NCBI GenBank assembly: GCA_017626495.1
Contig: JAGAIP010000003.1
Coordinates: 372,001-436,000 of the forward strand
DNA: 64,000 bases
Direction: 5' to 3'
Origin: Clostridia bacterium
GTDB lineage: Bacteria > Bacillota > Clostridia > Christensenellales > Borkfalkiaceae
Below are positions 42,656 through 50,578 of this stretch, in pieces. A program made the position numbers and the translations under genes. Under the pieces are notes generated by a model. The model worked only from the letters and a program-made list of their open reading frames with translations. It did no database searches and had not been told where the DNA came from. Position 1 is the stretch's first letter; the number at the start of each line of letters is the position of its first letter.

Positions 42656-43651
42656 TCAATCGTTGAGTCCTGCCTGCACCTCGTTTTCAAAGGGAACGTT
42701 GTAAAGCTCCTCTTTGCGGAATGCAAAGACAGGTTCGTCCTTTTCGTCAAACTCGACTTTGATGACGTGCGCGTGACGGTTGTGATCGTCGAGGGGATCC
42801 CCCTTGATGTCGCGGTAATTTCTGAAATGAAGCACGCAGAGCTGTTCCCCCTCGTCCCCTTCCACGAAACAATTGTGTCCGGGACCATAGACGCCGAGTT
42901 CGGGCACGGTCTGCAAAACAGGTTTATTTCTCTTCGACCAGCAGTTCGGATCCATCACGTCGTCGTTTTCGGAACAGGACAGAAGTCCCATACAATAATG
43001 TGCGCCCGTCGTAGACGCCGAATAAGAAACGTAGATTTTACCGCCGTGTTTCATGACGGAAGGGCCTTCGTTGATCCAAAGTTCCCGTCTTTCCCAGTCG
43101 TAGTCGGGCGTGGAGAGCGTCACGCGCGCCGATTTGAGTTTAGTGGGCGTTTCAAGTTCCGCCATGTAAAGCTCTGAGACGTCGAACTGTTTTCCGCTCT
43201 TCTGCGCCCAAATGAGATACCACTTTCCCTTATTTTCGAATACCGTCATGTCGATTGCAAAATCTCGGAAAGAATAGGGATCGTCCTCGCTCGCTTTGAG
43301 TTTCCCTGCCTCTGTCCAGCTGCCCGTCATGGGGTCTTCGCTATCGCAGATCAGGGCATACGGTCTGAGACATACGCGCTTTCCCTCTTCTCCCGCCGTG
43401 AAATAGATGACCCATTTCCCCATGATGTAATGGAGTTCGGGCGCCCAGATGGGATGACACATCTCTCCTTGTTTGTGACAAGTCCAAATCGTCTTTCTCC
43501 TTGCATTCGTGATGTCGTTAATGCAATCCGCTTCCCGTAATTCAATTCTATCATACTCGGGATGCGTTGCGACAAAATAATATTTTCCGTTTCTTTTAAT
43601 GATATAGGGATCTGCCTGTTGTACTGCAAGCGGACTGTTATACTGTTTCAT
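42656..43651 (-). CDS. GH43-family arabinofuranosidase/xylosidase-like hydrolase, cytosolic
   Basis: A 331-aa single-domain GH43 enzyme without a signal peptide. The catalytic acidic triad is visible: D14 in QQADPYIIKRNGKYYF, D134 in FAIDMTVFENKGKWYL and E195 in INEGPSVMKHGGKIYVSYS, with the HPIWAPELHYI blade motif. It probably trims arabino-oligosaccharides taken up after surface cleavage by the GH43 lipoprotein. Promoter TTGACT-17-TAGAAT and an AAAGGAG site lie upstream. Confidence 0.88.
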   Translation of the reverse strand: MKQYNSPLAVQQADPYIIKRNGKYYFVATHPEYDRIELREADCINDITNARRKTIWTCHKQGEMCHPIWAPELHYIMGKWVIYFTAGEEGKRVCLRPYALICDSEDPMTGSWTEAGKLKASEDDPYSFRDFAIDMTVFENKGKWYLIWAQKSGKQFDVSELYMAELETPTKLKSARVTLSTPDYDWERRELWINEGPSVMKHGGKIYVSYSASTTGAHYCMGLLSCSENDDVMDPNCWSKRNKPVLQTVPELGVYGPGHNCFVEGDEGEQLCVLHFRNYRDIKGDPLDDHNRHAHVIKVEFDEKDEPVFAFRKEELYNVPFENEVQAGLND

Positions 43652-43770
43652 GTTCTGATCTCCTTTCGGTTTGAACTATTCTATTCATATTTCGTTGAAA
43701 AGTCAATCAGATGAACCTATATTTTTTGCGATTTCACAGAAAAAAACAAAGAGAAATATCCCCAAAATCT

Positions 43771-43799
43771 TTGACAGCTCCCCTCGTTTTTGCTATAAT
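43771..43799 (+). promoter_or_regulatory. Promoter of tRNA-Leu
   Basis: TTGACA, 17 bases, TATAAT, perfect SigA consensus. The predicted precursor has a ~115-base 5' leader before the tRNA. Confidence 0.8.
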
Positions 43800-43922
43800 G
43801 ATTCAGTACCTATCCGTTTCTTCCCGTTCGGATTTTCAGCGTCGAAATGACACAATCTGTACCCTCAACCTCTGTCGAAACGGAATTTTCCCCTTCTGCG
43901 GAAGAAAAACATCAAAACGCAT

Positions 43923-44009
43923 GCCGCTGTGGCGGAATAGGCAGACGCAAGGGACTTAAAATCCCTCGGTTTAACGACCGTACCGGTTCAAGTCCGGTCA
44001 GCGGCACCA
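43923..44009 (+). tRNA. tRNA-Leu (UAA)
   Basis: Acceptor stem GCCGCTG/CAGCGGC, a long variable arm, anticodon loop CTTAAAA with anticodon TAA, T-arm GGTTCAAGTCC, and an encoded CCA end. Confidence 0.96.
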
Positions 44010-44016
44010 AATAAGG

Positions 44017-44061
44017 AACAGTAGATTGATACAATCGTATCGACCTACTGTTTTCTTTTTT
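44017..44061 (+). terminator. Terminator of tRNA-Leu
   Basis: Long imperfect stem AACAGTAGATTGATAC/GTATCGACCTACTGTT (one mismatch, one G-U), then TTCTTTTTT. Confidence 0.8.
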
Positions 44062-44083
44062 ATCGTTAAAAATTAGCCGAAAG

Positions 44084-44204
44084 TCCTTGCAAATCAAGGG
44101 CTTTTTCTCTTTGGTGGTGCATTTCGATATTTGCGGTGCCTATATCTTGTGCCTCGGATGCCTCAAAATGCGGAAAAGCACTACTCCCCGTCAAGGTGTA
44201 GTGC
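44084..44204. other. Gap with two hairpins, start of the AT-richer island
   Basis: No gene seen. A first hairpin (AAAGTCCTTG/CAAGGGCTTT, then TTTCTCTTT) reads on the plus strand. A second (44178-44204, GCACTAC/GTAGTGC followed by TTTT on the minus strand) fits a terminator for the NERD gene. No copy of the tRNA-Leu 3' end was found here by eye. Confidence 0.5.
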
Positions 44205-44237
44205 CTTCCTATCGTTAAAAGACCGCTATTCATTAAA

Positions 44238-45089
44238 TTACTGAATTAGCGTTTTCCCAAGTTCAATATAATCTAATTTGCAAAGCGCATACGTGCTGAT
44301 GCGTCCGTTGTCGCTAACTTGGATTTTTCCGTTTTCAAGAGTAATGATTCTTTCCGAGCCGTCCGTTAGTTTCACAAACAATTCATCGTAAGACCAATGG
44401 TGGGATATGCGAATGGAAACGATTTTGTCAACAGGAACGCCATCAAACCGAAGCGTGGCACGGTTTATAATGCAATGCAAGGACTTGCCCCATGCATTCG
44501 CATAGAGGTAATCGGCGGGAACGCATTTTTCAAAAAGGTCAATTGCACCTGAACCGAGTGAAGACTTACCGCCATTTCGGATATGAGCTACAAGATCTTG
44601 ATAGCGGTCAAACCATACATTCTCAGAAAACACGGAAACCGACTCCAGCTCATCATCTTCAAAGAACACAACCGCATTGACCCACGCTTTGACGGGAACT
44701 TGCTTTCGTAATAGATATATGGCTCTTCCAAGCTGTTTGAATGGTGATTTGAGAAATTTCGTGTGCGTTTCCCCCGTCCAGCGGTCTGTCTTCTCTTGAA
44801 GAAAACCATCTTCTCGTTCCGTGAGACAGCCTTTCCAACGCTTTACTTCTATTGCAAAGAGCTTGTTTTCATACAGCACAAGGCAATCGATCTCGGCATT
44901 TCCTTCTGCGGTTGAAATAACTATGTTTCTTTTTATTTTACAGGACGGAAGCTCTCTGCGGAGCATATATGTAAACTCGTCCTCGCCGTAATTACCATAG
45001 CGTTTTGCTTCATTGACATACGGAATGGAGGATTCTCCGGCTCGTACAAAGCCCATTTTTATTTTATGAAAAAAAGCTCGTATTCCCAC
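44238..45089 (-). CDS. NERD-domain (nuclease-related) protein
   Basis: A 283-aa protein. Residues ~33-130 form a NERD domain, a restriction-endonuclease-like fold: GNYGEDEF, then AEIDCLVLYENKLFAIEVKRWKG with the E-D-ExK-type residues (E66, D68, E81, K83). The C-terminal half (WSYDELFVKLTDGSERIITLENGKIQVSDNG) is unassigned. Nuclease activity is plausible but untested for most of the family. It lies 30 bases after the Sel1-repeat gene in an island of lower GC than its surroundings, suggesting an acquired, possibly defensive pair. Confidence 0.82.
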   Translation of the reverse strand: MGIRAFFHKIKMGFVRAGESSIPYVNEAKRYGNYGEDEFTYMLRRELPSCKIKRNIVISTAEGNAEIDCLVLYENKLFAIEVKRWKGCLTEREDGFLQEKTDRWTGETHTKFLKSPFKQLGRAIYLLRKQVPVKAWVNAVVFFEDDELESVSVFSENVWFDRYQDLVAHIRNGGKSSLGSGAIDLFEKCVPADYLYANAWGKSLHCIINRATLRFDGVPVDKIVSIRISHHWSYDELFVKLTDGSERIITLENGKIQVSDNGRISTYALCKLDYIELGKTLIQ

Positions 45090-45121
45090 GGGATATCTCC
45101 TTTCTACCGTAAAAGATTGAA

Positions 45122-46966
45122 TTAAGCTTTGCGCAAGATGGTTTTATATGCTTTGAGAGGCAATGACATCTCTGTTTCGTTCTTCTCGAAAATTCGGCAA
45201 ACGACTACCTCTTTTTCTTCTCCTGTGGCATCTACCATCACATGATCGCCTACTTGAACTGAGACATCATCACAGAGATAATCGTACAATTTTGAACCAC
45301 CAAAAGATACAGAGACAAATCGATAGGATGTTTCGGTTGCCTTCTTGTTACTCTTCAGGATGTAATAACCGTTGGTGAGCAATAATCTTGCACCATCACA
45401 GTAAAATTCGTGATATGTAATTTCATCGACAACAAGCACTCTGTCGAGAATATCATCCGGCAAGACCTCGTTGGCTTTGTAGGTTAATGTTAATTTGGGG
45501 AACAACCCACACATCTCAACACCGGGAACAGTAATAAAAAGCTTTCTTCCACGCTTTTCACCCAATTTCTTGTGTGCGGTGAAAGTCATCTTATATGTAA
45601 GCTCACCCTGTTTTTTGATGACAAGGTCAAGTTTACGACCGTCGGAAGTTTCAGCTCCGAGCAATCCTACCAAGGAGTAAAATTGAGCACGTCGTTTAGG
45701 CTTGAATTCAAGTTTTTCCTTGACCGTAGCAAGAGCGGTCGAAATAGCATCACAGACTTTGGAATCACCATAGTAATTCGCTTCAAGCATACGCATACGG
45801 ATAGCAAATTCAGCCTGCGTGTAATAGTAGAGCGACTCCTCATAGTCATTGCTTTCGTCATCCTCGTTGGCTGCATATATTCCACCCATTCGCAATGCTA
45901 CGTCGGCAAATTTGCAGTTAAATTCTCCATCGCGGATATATTTTATATTTTCGTTATACAGTCTGCCAATAATGTTCTTGGCAGTTTCGGGGGACTTTGC
46001 AACTCCGTAACCGTTTTTGAACATATCTGCAATTTTATACTGCGCTTCGTATACTCCGTTGAATGCGGCAAACGAGAAATATTTGTATGCAAGCCCATAT
46101 TCCGGTTTGCCGTCATTGCATCTGCCGTAATAGTAAATATAACCCAGCGTATTCGCAAGGAATGCCTTTTTCGGCATTTCGTCTTCTATTTCAAACAATC
46201 GTGAAATACAATCTCTCGAACGAATCCAATCGCAATCAAAAGCGCGGTTTCCCCCGTAACAGCCATATCCTACGGCATTAAGTCCGTAAATATTATTTGC
46301 CTCTGCAAGTTCTTCGGCAAAAAGACGATAAAGCTCTATATGCTCGTCTGTCGCTTCGTTCATTACGGCGTCGTTTTCAAGAGCTTCAATTAGACGCTCT
46401 TTAATGTACAAAGGATATCTGCGTTCAAGAAAAGGCTTGTTCTTGTCCTCAAGAAAAATAGTGCCTTCTTCTATGGCGGCGGGAATTTGCTCGGCATTGA
46501 AACCGCTCCAGGGATGGTAAATATATGTATGCATAGAACGCAAAACATCTTTTTCGGTATATATGTCGGTGTTAGCGTCCGTGCCCTTTGACGCCAGCGC
46601 ATGTCCTATAAATTCACTCCATGCATAAAACATATCTTCATCGAAATCGTCTGCAAGGATTTTTTGTAATGCTACAAGAAAATCTTCGACAGTTATCTCA
46701 TAACCGTCAACATTAATGATATTCTCAATCACATTATCGCCGAGCACCTTCAAAATATCACTATCCAATCTGATTATAGACAAATATTCATCTTTTTCAA
46801 GATGGATGGGCGGCAAATATGTAAGTTTGGAAAACGGTACTCGTTCCACCCAATCATAATCCATAAAAATATTAGCGGAAGTTTTATTTACAGAAATAAT
46901 TTTTCCAACTTGAATAGAGCCGTCTTGCTCCCATTTAACATAATCATTAACCTGGAAATTATGCAT
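45122..46966 (-). CDS. Sel1-repeat protein with N-terminal Tudor/KOW-like domain
   Basis: A 614-aa protein without a known name. Residues ~1-55 look like a small beta-barrel (NDYVKWEQDGSIQVGKIISVNKTSANIFMD). Residues ~265-340 carry Sel1-like repeats (ANTLGYIYYYGRCNDGKPEYGLAYKYFSFAA; EAQYKIADMFKNGYGVAKSPETAKNII). The C-terminal ~180 residues are beta-rich and unassigned. Sel1 repeats usually mediate protein binding. Promoter TTGAAA-17-TATAAT lies upstream; the NERD gene follows 32 bases after its stop, so the two form one unit. Confidence 0.75.
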   Translation of the reverse strand: MHNFQVNDYVKWEQDGSIQVGKIISVNKTSANIFMDYDWVERVPFSKLTYLPPIHLEKDEYLSIIRLDSDILKVLGDNVIENIINVDGYEITVEDFLVALQKILADDFDEDMFYAWSEFIGHALASKGTDANTDIYTEKDVLRSMHTYIYHPWSGFNAEQIPAAIEEGTIFLEDKNKPFLERRYPLYIKERLIEALENDAVMNEATDEHIELYRLFAEELAEANNIYGLNAVGYGCYGGNRAFDCDWIRSRDCISRLFEIEDEMPKKAFLANTLGYIYYYGRCNDGKPEYGLAYKYFSFAAFNGVYEAQYKIADMFKNGYGVAKSPETAKNIIGRLYNENIKYIRDGEFNCKFADVALRMGGIYAANEDDESNDYEESLYYYTQAEFAIRMRMLEANYYGDSKVCDAISTALATVKEKLEFKPKRRAQFYSLVGLLGAETSDGRKLDLVIKKQGELTYKMTFTAHKKLGEKRGRKLFITVPGVEMCGLFPKLTLTYKANEVLPDDILDRVLVVDEITYHEFYCDGARLLLTNGYYILKSNKKATETSYRFVSVSFGGSKLYDYLCDDVSVQVGDHVMVDATGEEKEVVVCRIFEKNETEMSLPLKAYKTILRKA

Positions 46967-47041
46967 AATTTCAATCTCCGTTCGAGAATATGAATAATTA
47001 TATCATATTTTTATGAATTTTTCAATCGTTTAACAACAAAA

Positions 47042-47071
47042 AAAGAGCCGACCATAACAGCCGACTCTTCG
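47042..47071 (-). terminator. Terminator after the recombinase remnant
   Basis: Minus strand 9-bp stem AGAGTCGGC/GTCGGCTCT (two G-U pairs) then a long T-run; it sits 15 bases below the stop and looks like the recombinase gene's own terminator. Confidence 0.75.
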
Positions 47072-47085
47072 TAAAAAGTTATTCA

Positions 47086-48240
47086 TTACATCATCACCGT
47101 CTCCTCGCTGCCGTTGCGGAAGGTGAAGACAAGCCGTCCGTCATTGTAAACGGTGATGCGTTCGACGATAGCGTGGAAACGGCTATCGCTCCATTCGGTA
47201 TCGAGGAGTTCAAGCTCTCCGAGTTCAAAAAGGAAACAGCTGAGGACATCCGCTTTATATTCCTTGTCCGCTCTCTGTTTTGTAAGAGCCGTATAATGCT
47301 TCTGCAACCCTTGGTAACGTTCTGTAAGGCTCTCATAGCTTTTGGCGTATTCGTCTTGGCCAAGAGCCGTTATCGCATTGGTAGCGATACTTTTTTCAAT
47401 CAGCCCTGCCACCACCTCCATCTCTTCGACAATCGCACGAAGCTCGGCATCAATTTCGGTGTGATCGGAGAGGGCTTGCTTTATAAGTCTACCGTCCTCA
47501 ATCAAGGCTTCTCGGTTTTCAATAAGAAAGCTCAATGCCTGCCTCGTATACTCTTTGAGCGCATCCTCGGTCAAGTGGGGAGTGGCACATTTTTCACCGC
47601 CCTTGAACTTATGGTTGCATTGCCAAATCAAACGGCGGTATTGGCTGTTGGAATGCCATACCTTGGGACCGAACCACTCTCCGCAATCACCGCAGATAAC
47701 CTTTCCTGCAAAGGGGCTGTGGCAAGCGGTGCGTTTAACGGCTTCTTTACGGCGTTGGTACTCTTCCTGAACCTTCTTCCACTCCTCGGGGTCAATGATT
47801 GCCGGATGGCTATTCTCCACGTAATACTGCGGAACTTCGCCCTCGTTGATTTTCATTGTTTTGGAAAACAAAAAGTCGAGCGCAATATTACAAACACACG
47901 CAACTGCAATAAAATACATAGGACTTTTCGTATCGCCAAGTCCGCGGAAAATTGAACTGATTATATTGTATGCGGTGATAAACGGTATGCCGATAAAGCA
48001 CACAATTAAGTAATTGATAGTTCCGTTTACGGCTTCTTCGGGCATTGCCATAACGGAAACGATGGGTTTTGTCAAACATAAAAGAATAGCGGTAATCACG
48101 ATTGAAATCGACATAAATATTACAATCGTGTTTCCGACCGATTTTGCGACTTTATCGTTCTTTTTTTCGCCTATATGACGGCTAATCATAACCGTTGATC
48201 CCTTTGCAAGCCCGACAATCATTACGGTTAACATATGCAT
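47086..48240 (-). pseudogene. Chimera of a truncated MATE transporter and the C-terminal part of a large serine recombinase
   Basis: One open frame of 384 codons made of two unrelated parts. Residues ~1-124 are an internal piece of a MATE efflux transporter (IVGLAKGSTVMISRHIGEKKND, SSIFRGLGDTKSPMYFIAVACVCNIALDF), lacking its N-terminal ~60 residues and everything after TM4. From ~126 on it is the Recombinase/zinc-ribbon region of a large serine recombinase (GEVPQYYVENSHPAIIDPEEW, VICGDCGEWFG...QCNHKFKGGEKCATPHL, coiled coil to the end); its catalytic N-terminus is missing. The join lies near 47860-47880, where both families carry a DFL-like string. Neither part should work. Confidence 0.85.
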
Positions 48241-48282
48241 AGAAGCGCATCTTTGTATCTGCTCGACAAACGGGAATTTGTA

Positions 48283-48687
48283 TTATTCAAATATATTGAT
48301 TGTATATCCGTCAATCGTTGTTAAACTACAAGTTTTTCCACCCCAGGGCTGAATTACCACCTCTGTAATTTTATCCCAACCTTTTGAAGTAATATATTCA
48401 TACATTTTTTCAATTACCTTAACTTGCATAAATGAAATCAATCGTGGTTCGGGCATTCCATGGAACATTTGCATACCTGTAAATGGCGCTAAATGGGTAA
48501 GTTCTATTTCCGGTAGCATATCAAGAACGACTCCATAGCAACCTTTTCCTTCGCTATCTCTTTCGACAATATTACTATACCAACCCAATATTTCTTCAAA
48601 CCACTTAGCCGTTCTATCCATATCCGGTGTCAGATAGATAGGTGTATTCTCCTTTACAAAATATCCTTTTTCGCTGAATTTACTCAA
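48283..48687 (-). CDS. VOC-family (glyoxalase-fold) protein
   Basis: A 134-aa protein with one VOC domain: IYLTPDMDRTAKWFEEILGW, GCYGVVLDMLPEIELTHL, and the C-terminal WGGKTCSLTTIDGYTINIFE. Families with this fold include glyoxalases, dioxygenases and antibiotic-binding proteins; no substrate can be assigned. A GGAGGGG site lies six bases before the TTG at 48687, which is preferred over a GTG five codons upstream that overlaps that site. Confidence 0.8.
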   Translation of the reverse strand: MSKFSEKGYFVKENTPIYLTPDMDRTAKWFEEILGWYSNIVERDSEGKGCYGVVLDMLPEIELTHLAPFTGMQMFHGMPEPRLISFMQVKVIEKMYEYITSKGWDKITEVVIQPWGGKTCSLTTIDGYTINIFE

Positions 48688-48751
48688 ATTAATCCCCTCC
48701 ACAAATTTCGATTTGTAAGTCTATTCGATTTCAAACCATCACACATATAAG

Positions 48752-48785
48752 AACAGTCACAGCAGGTCAAACTGCTGTGACTGTT
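48752..48785. repeat. 14-bp perfect hairpin between hydA and the VOC gene
   Basis: AACAGTCACAGCAG/CTGCTGTGACTGTT around a 6-base loop, about 40 bases after the hydA stop. On the minus strand it is followed by TTCTTATAT, a poor T-run, so it is a weak terminator or 3'-stabilising structure of the hyd transcript. Confidence 0.6.
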
Positions 48786-48826
48786 ACCGTCTTACAAACG
48801 CCTTTTCGGCGCATGGTTGATTCTCG

Positions 48827-50566
48827 TCAGAATTTATTTCTGGGCGTATAGTGCGTATGGAGCAGGCTATGCGCTTTTGCTTTTCCGGGAGCTTCGAAGT
48901 ATTCGTCGTAAAGCATCGTCATAACAGGGTTTTCATGGGAGAGACGAAGTTCCCCTTCCTTGTCCGCATGATAGAGAACGGACGCACGTTTTGCTTTCAG
49001 CTCGGAATAATTTCTGACGCTGTCACTCTGAACGGGCTGACCGCCGCCGTTGACGCATCCGCCGGGGCATGCCATGATTTCAACGAACAGATAGTTCTTT
49101 TCTCCGCTCTGAATCATTTCGATGACCTTACGGGCATTTCCGAGCCCGCTGGCTACACAGACGTTGACTTCCGTTCCCGCAATGCGGTAGGTAGCCTCCT
49201 TGATGCCGCTCGTGCCGCGAACGTCCATAAATTCGAGTTTCTCGTTCGTGCCGTCGATGAGGCAAGCGGCGGTACGGAGCGCAGCTTCCATGACGCCGCC
49301 CGTTGCGCCGAACAGCGCGCCTGCGCCGGAAGCGATCGCAAAGGGATTATCGAATTCCGCACCTTCAAGATCCTTAAACGCGATGCCCGCGCCCTTGATC
49401 ATACGGGAGAGCTCTCTCGTCGTGATCGCGACGTCGACGTCCGGAATTCCCGCGTTGGAAAGTTCGGGACGGGAAGTCTCGAACTTCTTCGCCGTACAGG
49501 GAATGACGGATACGACGTAGAGATCTTTGGGATCGATGTTATTCTTCTGACAATAGTAGCTTTTCAGAAGCGCGCCGAACATGCCCTGAGGAGACTTGCA
49601 AGTGGAAAGGTTGGGAAGAAGTTCGGGATAATTATGTTCGCAGAACTTAATCCAACCGGGACAGCAGGAAGTGAACATGGGAAGAGGCTTATCCGATTTG
49701 AGTCTTTCGAGAAGTTCGTTCGCTTCTTCCATGATGGTGAGGTCTGCGGTTACGTTCATATTGAATACGGAAACGTCGCCGAGCATCTTGATTGCCTGAA
49801 CCATCTTGTTCTCTACGTTCGTGCCCACGGGCATGCCGAAGCATTCGCCGAGAGTAGCGGCAATGGAAGGAGCCGTGAAGAAAACGACCTTCTTCTTTGG
49901 ATCGGAGATGGCGTCCCAAATTTCGTCGATGTTGCTTCTCTCATAGAGAGCGCCGACGGGGCAGGATACGATACATTGACCGCAACCGACGCAAGAAGTA
50001 GCACCGAGTCCGATTTCGAACGGGGAGCCGACGTGTACGTCGAAGCCCCTTCTGATCTGTCCGATTGCGCCGACGGTCTGCACCTTATCGCAAGTGGAGA
50101 CGCAACGAAGGCATTGAATGCACTTGTTGTTATCTCTCACGACGTAGGGCGCGGAATCGTCGATCTTGTAGATGGGTTCTTCGCCCTTGAATCTGTCCTC
50201 GTCGATCGCGTAATCGTACGCGAGCTTTTGCAATTCGCAGTTGTTTCCTCTCACGCAGGAAAGACATTTTTTGTGGTGCGTGGAGAGAATGAGTTCGATC
50301 GTCGTCTTACGGGAAGAACGGACGAGCGGAGTATTGGTGAGCACTTCCATGCCCTCTTCGACGGGGTAAACGCAGGAAGCGACGAGTCCCCTTCTTCCGA
50401 CGATCTCGACGACGCACACGCGGCATGCGCCGATGCAGTTGACGTCCTTCAAATAGCAGAGGGACGGAATTTCGATGTTAGCCGTTTTTGCCGCCTGCAA
50501 AATCGTCGTGCCTTCCGGAACGGTTACGGGGATATTGTTAATTTTCAAATGAATCATTTTTTTCAT
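48827..50566 (-). CDS. hydA: [FeFe] hydrogenase catalytic subunit (HydA of a HydABC-type complex)
   Basis: Cytosolic H2-evolving subunit of an NADH-linked, probably electron-bifurcating hydrogenase. The 579-aa protein has an N-terminal 2Fe-2S domain (CYLKDVNCIGACRVC), the His-Cys [4Fe-4S] motif, two ferredoxin-like clusters (CIQCLRCVSTCDK, CVGCGQCIVSCPVGA) and the H-domain motifs L1 TSCCPGW (C301, C302), L2 IPCTAKKFE (355-363) and L3 MACPGGCVNGGGQP (C500, C504). L2 has Ile where the consensus has Met. Last gene of hydC-hydB-hydA. Maturases HydE/F/G are not in the window. Confidence 0.96.
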   Translation of the reverse strand: MKKMIHLKINNIPVTVPEGTTILQAAKTANIEIPSLCYLKDVNCIGACRVCVVEIVGRRGLVASCVYPVEEGMEVLTNTPLVRSSRKTTIELILSTHHKKCLSCVRGNNCELQKLAYDYAIDEDRFKGEEPIYKIDDSAPYVVRDNNKCIQCLRCVSTCDKVQTVGAIGQIRRGFDVHVGSPFEIGLGATSCVGCGQCIVSCPVGALYERSNIDEIWDAISDPKKKVVFFTAPSIAATLGECFGMPVGTNVENKMVQAIKMLGDVSVFNMNVTADLTIMEEANELLERLKSDKPLPMFTSCCPGWIKFCEHNYPELLPNLSTCKSPQGMFGALLKSYYCQKNNIDPKDLYVVSVIPCTAKKFETSRPELSNAGIPDVDVAITTRELSRMIKGAGIAFKDLEGAEFDNPFAIASGAGALFGATGGVMEAALRTAACLIDGTNEKLEFMDVRGTSGIKEATYRIAGTEVNVCVASGLGNARKVIEMIQSGEKNYLFVEIMACPGGCVNGGGQPVQSDSVRNYSELKAKRASVLYHADKEGELRLSHENPVMTMLYDEYFEAPGKAKAHSLLHTHYTPRNKF

Positions 50567-50578
50567 ACGTTCACCTCG

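Noticed and set aside
43847..44016. ORF starting ATGACACAATCTG that reads through tRNA-Leu
   Set aside because: No ribosome binding site and it consists largely of the tRNA sequence; best seen as chance in the tRNA precursor leader.
43985..48240. tRNA-Leu 3' end as an attachment site for the island
   Set aside because: No second copy of the tRNA 3' end was found by eye downstream, and large serine recombinases usually do not use tRNA genes; the island boundary stays open.
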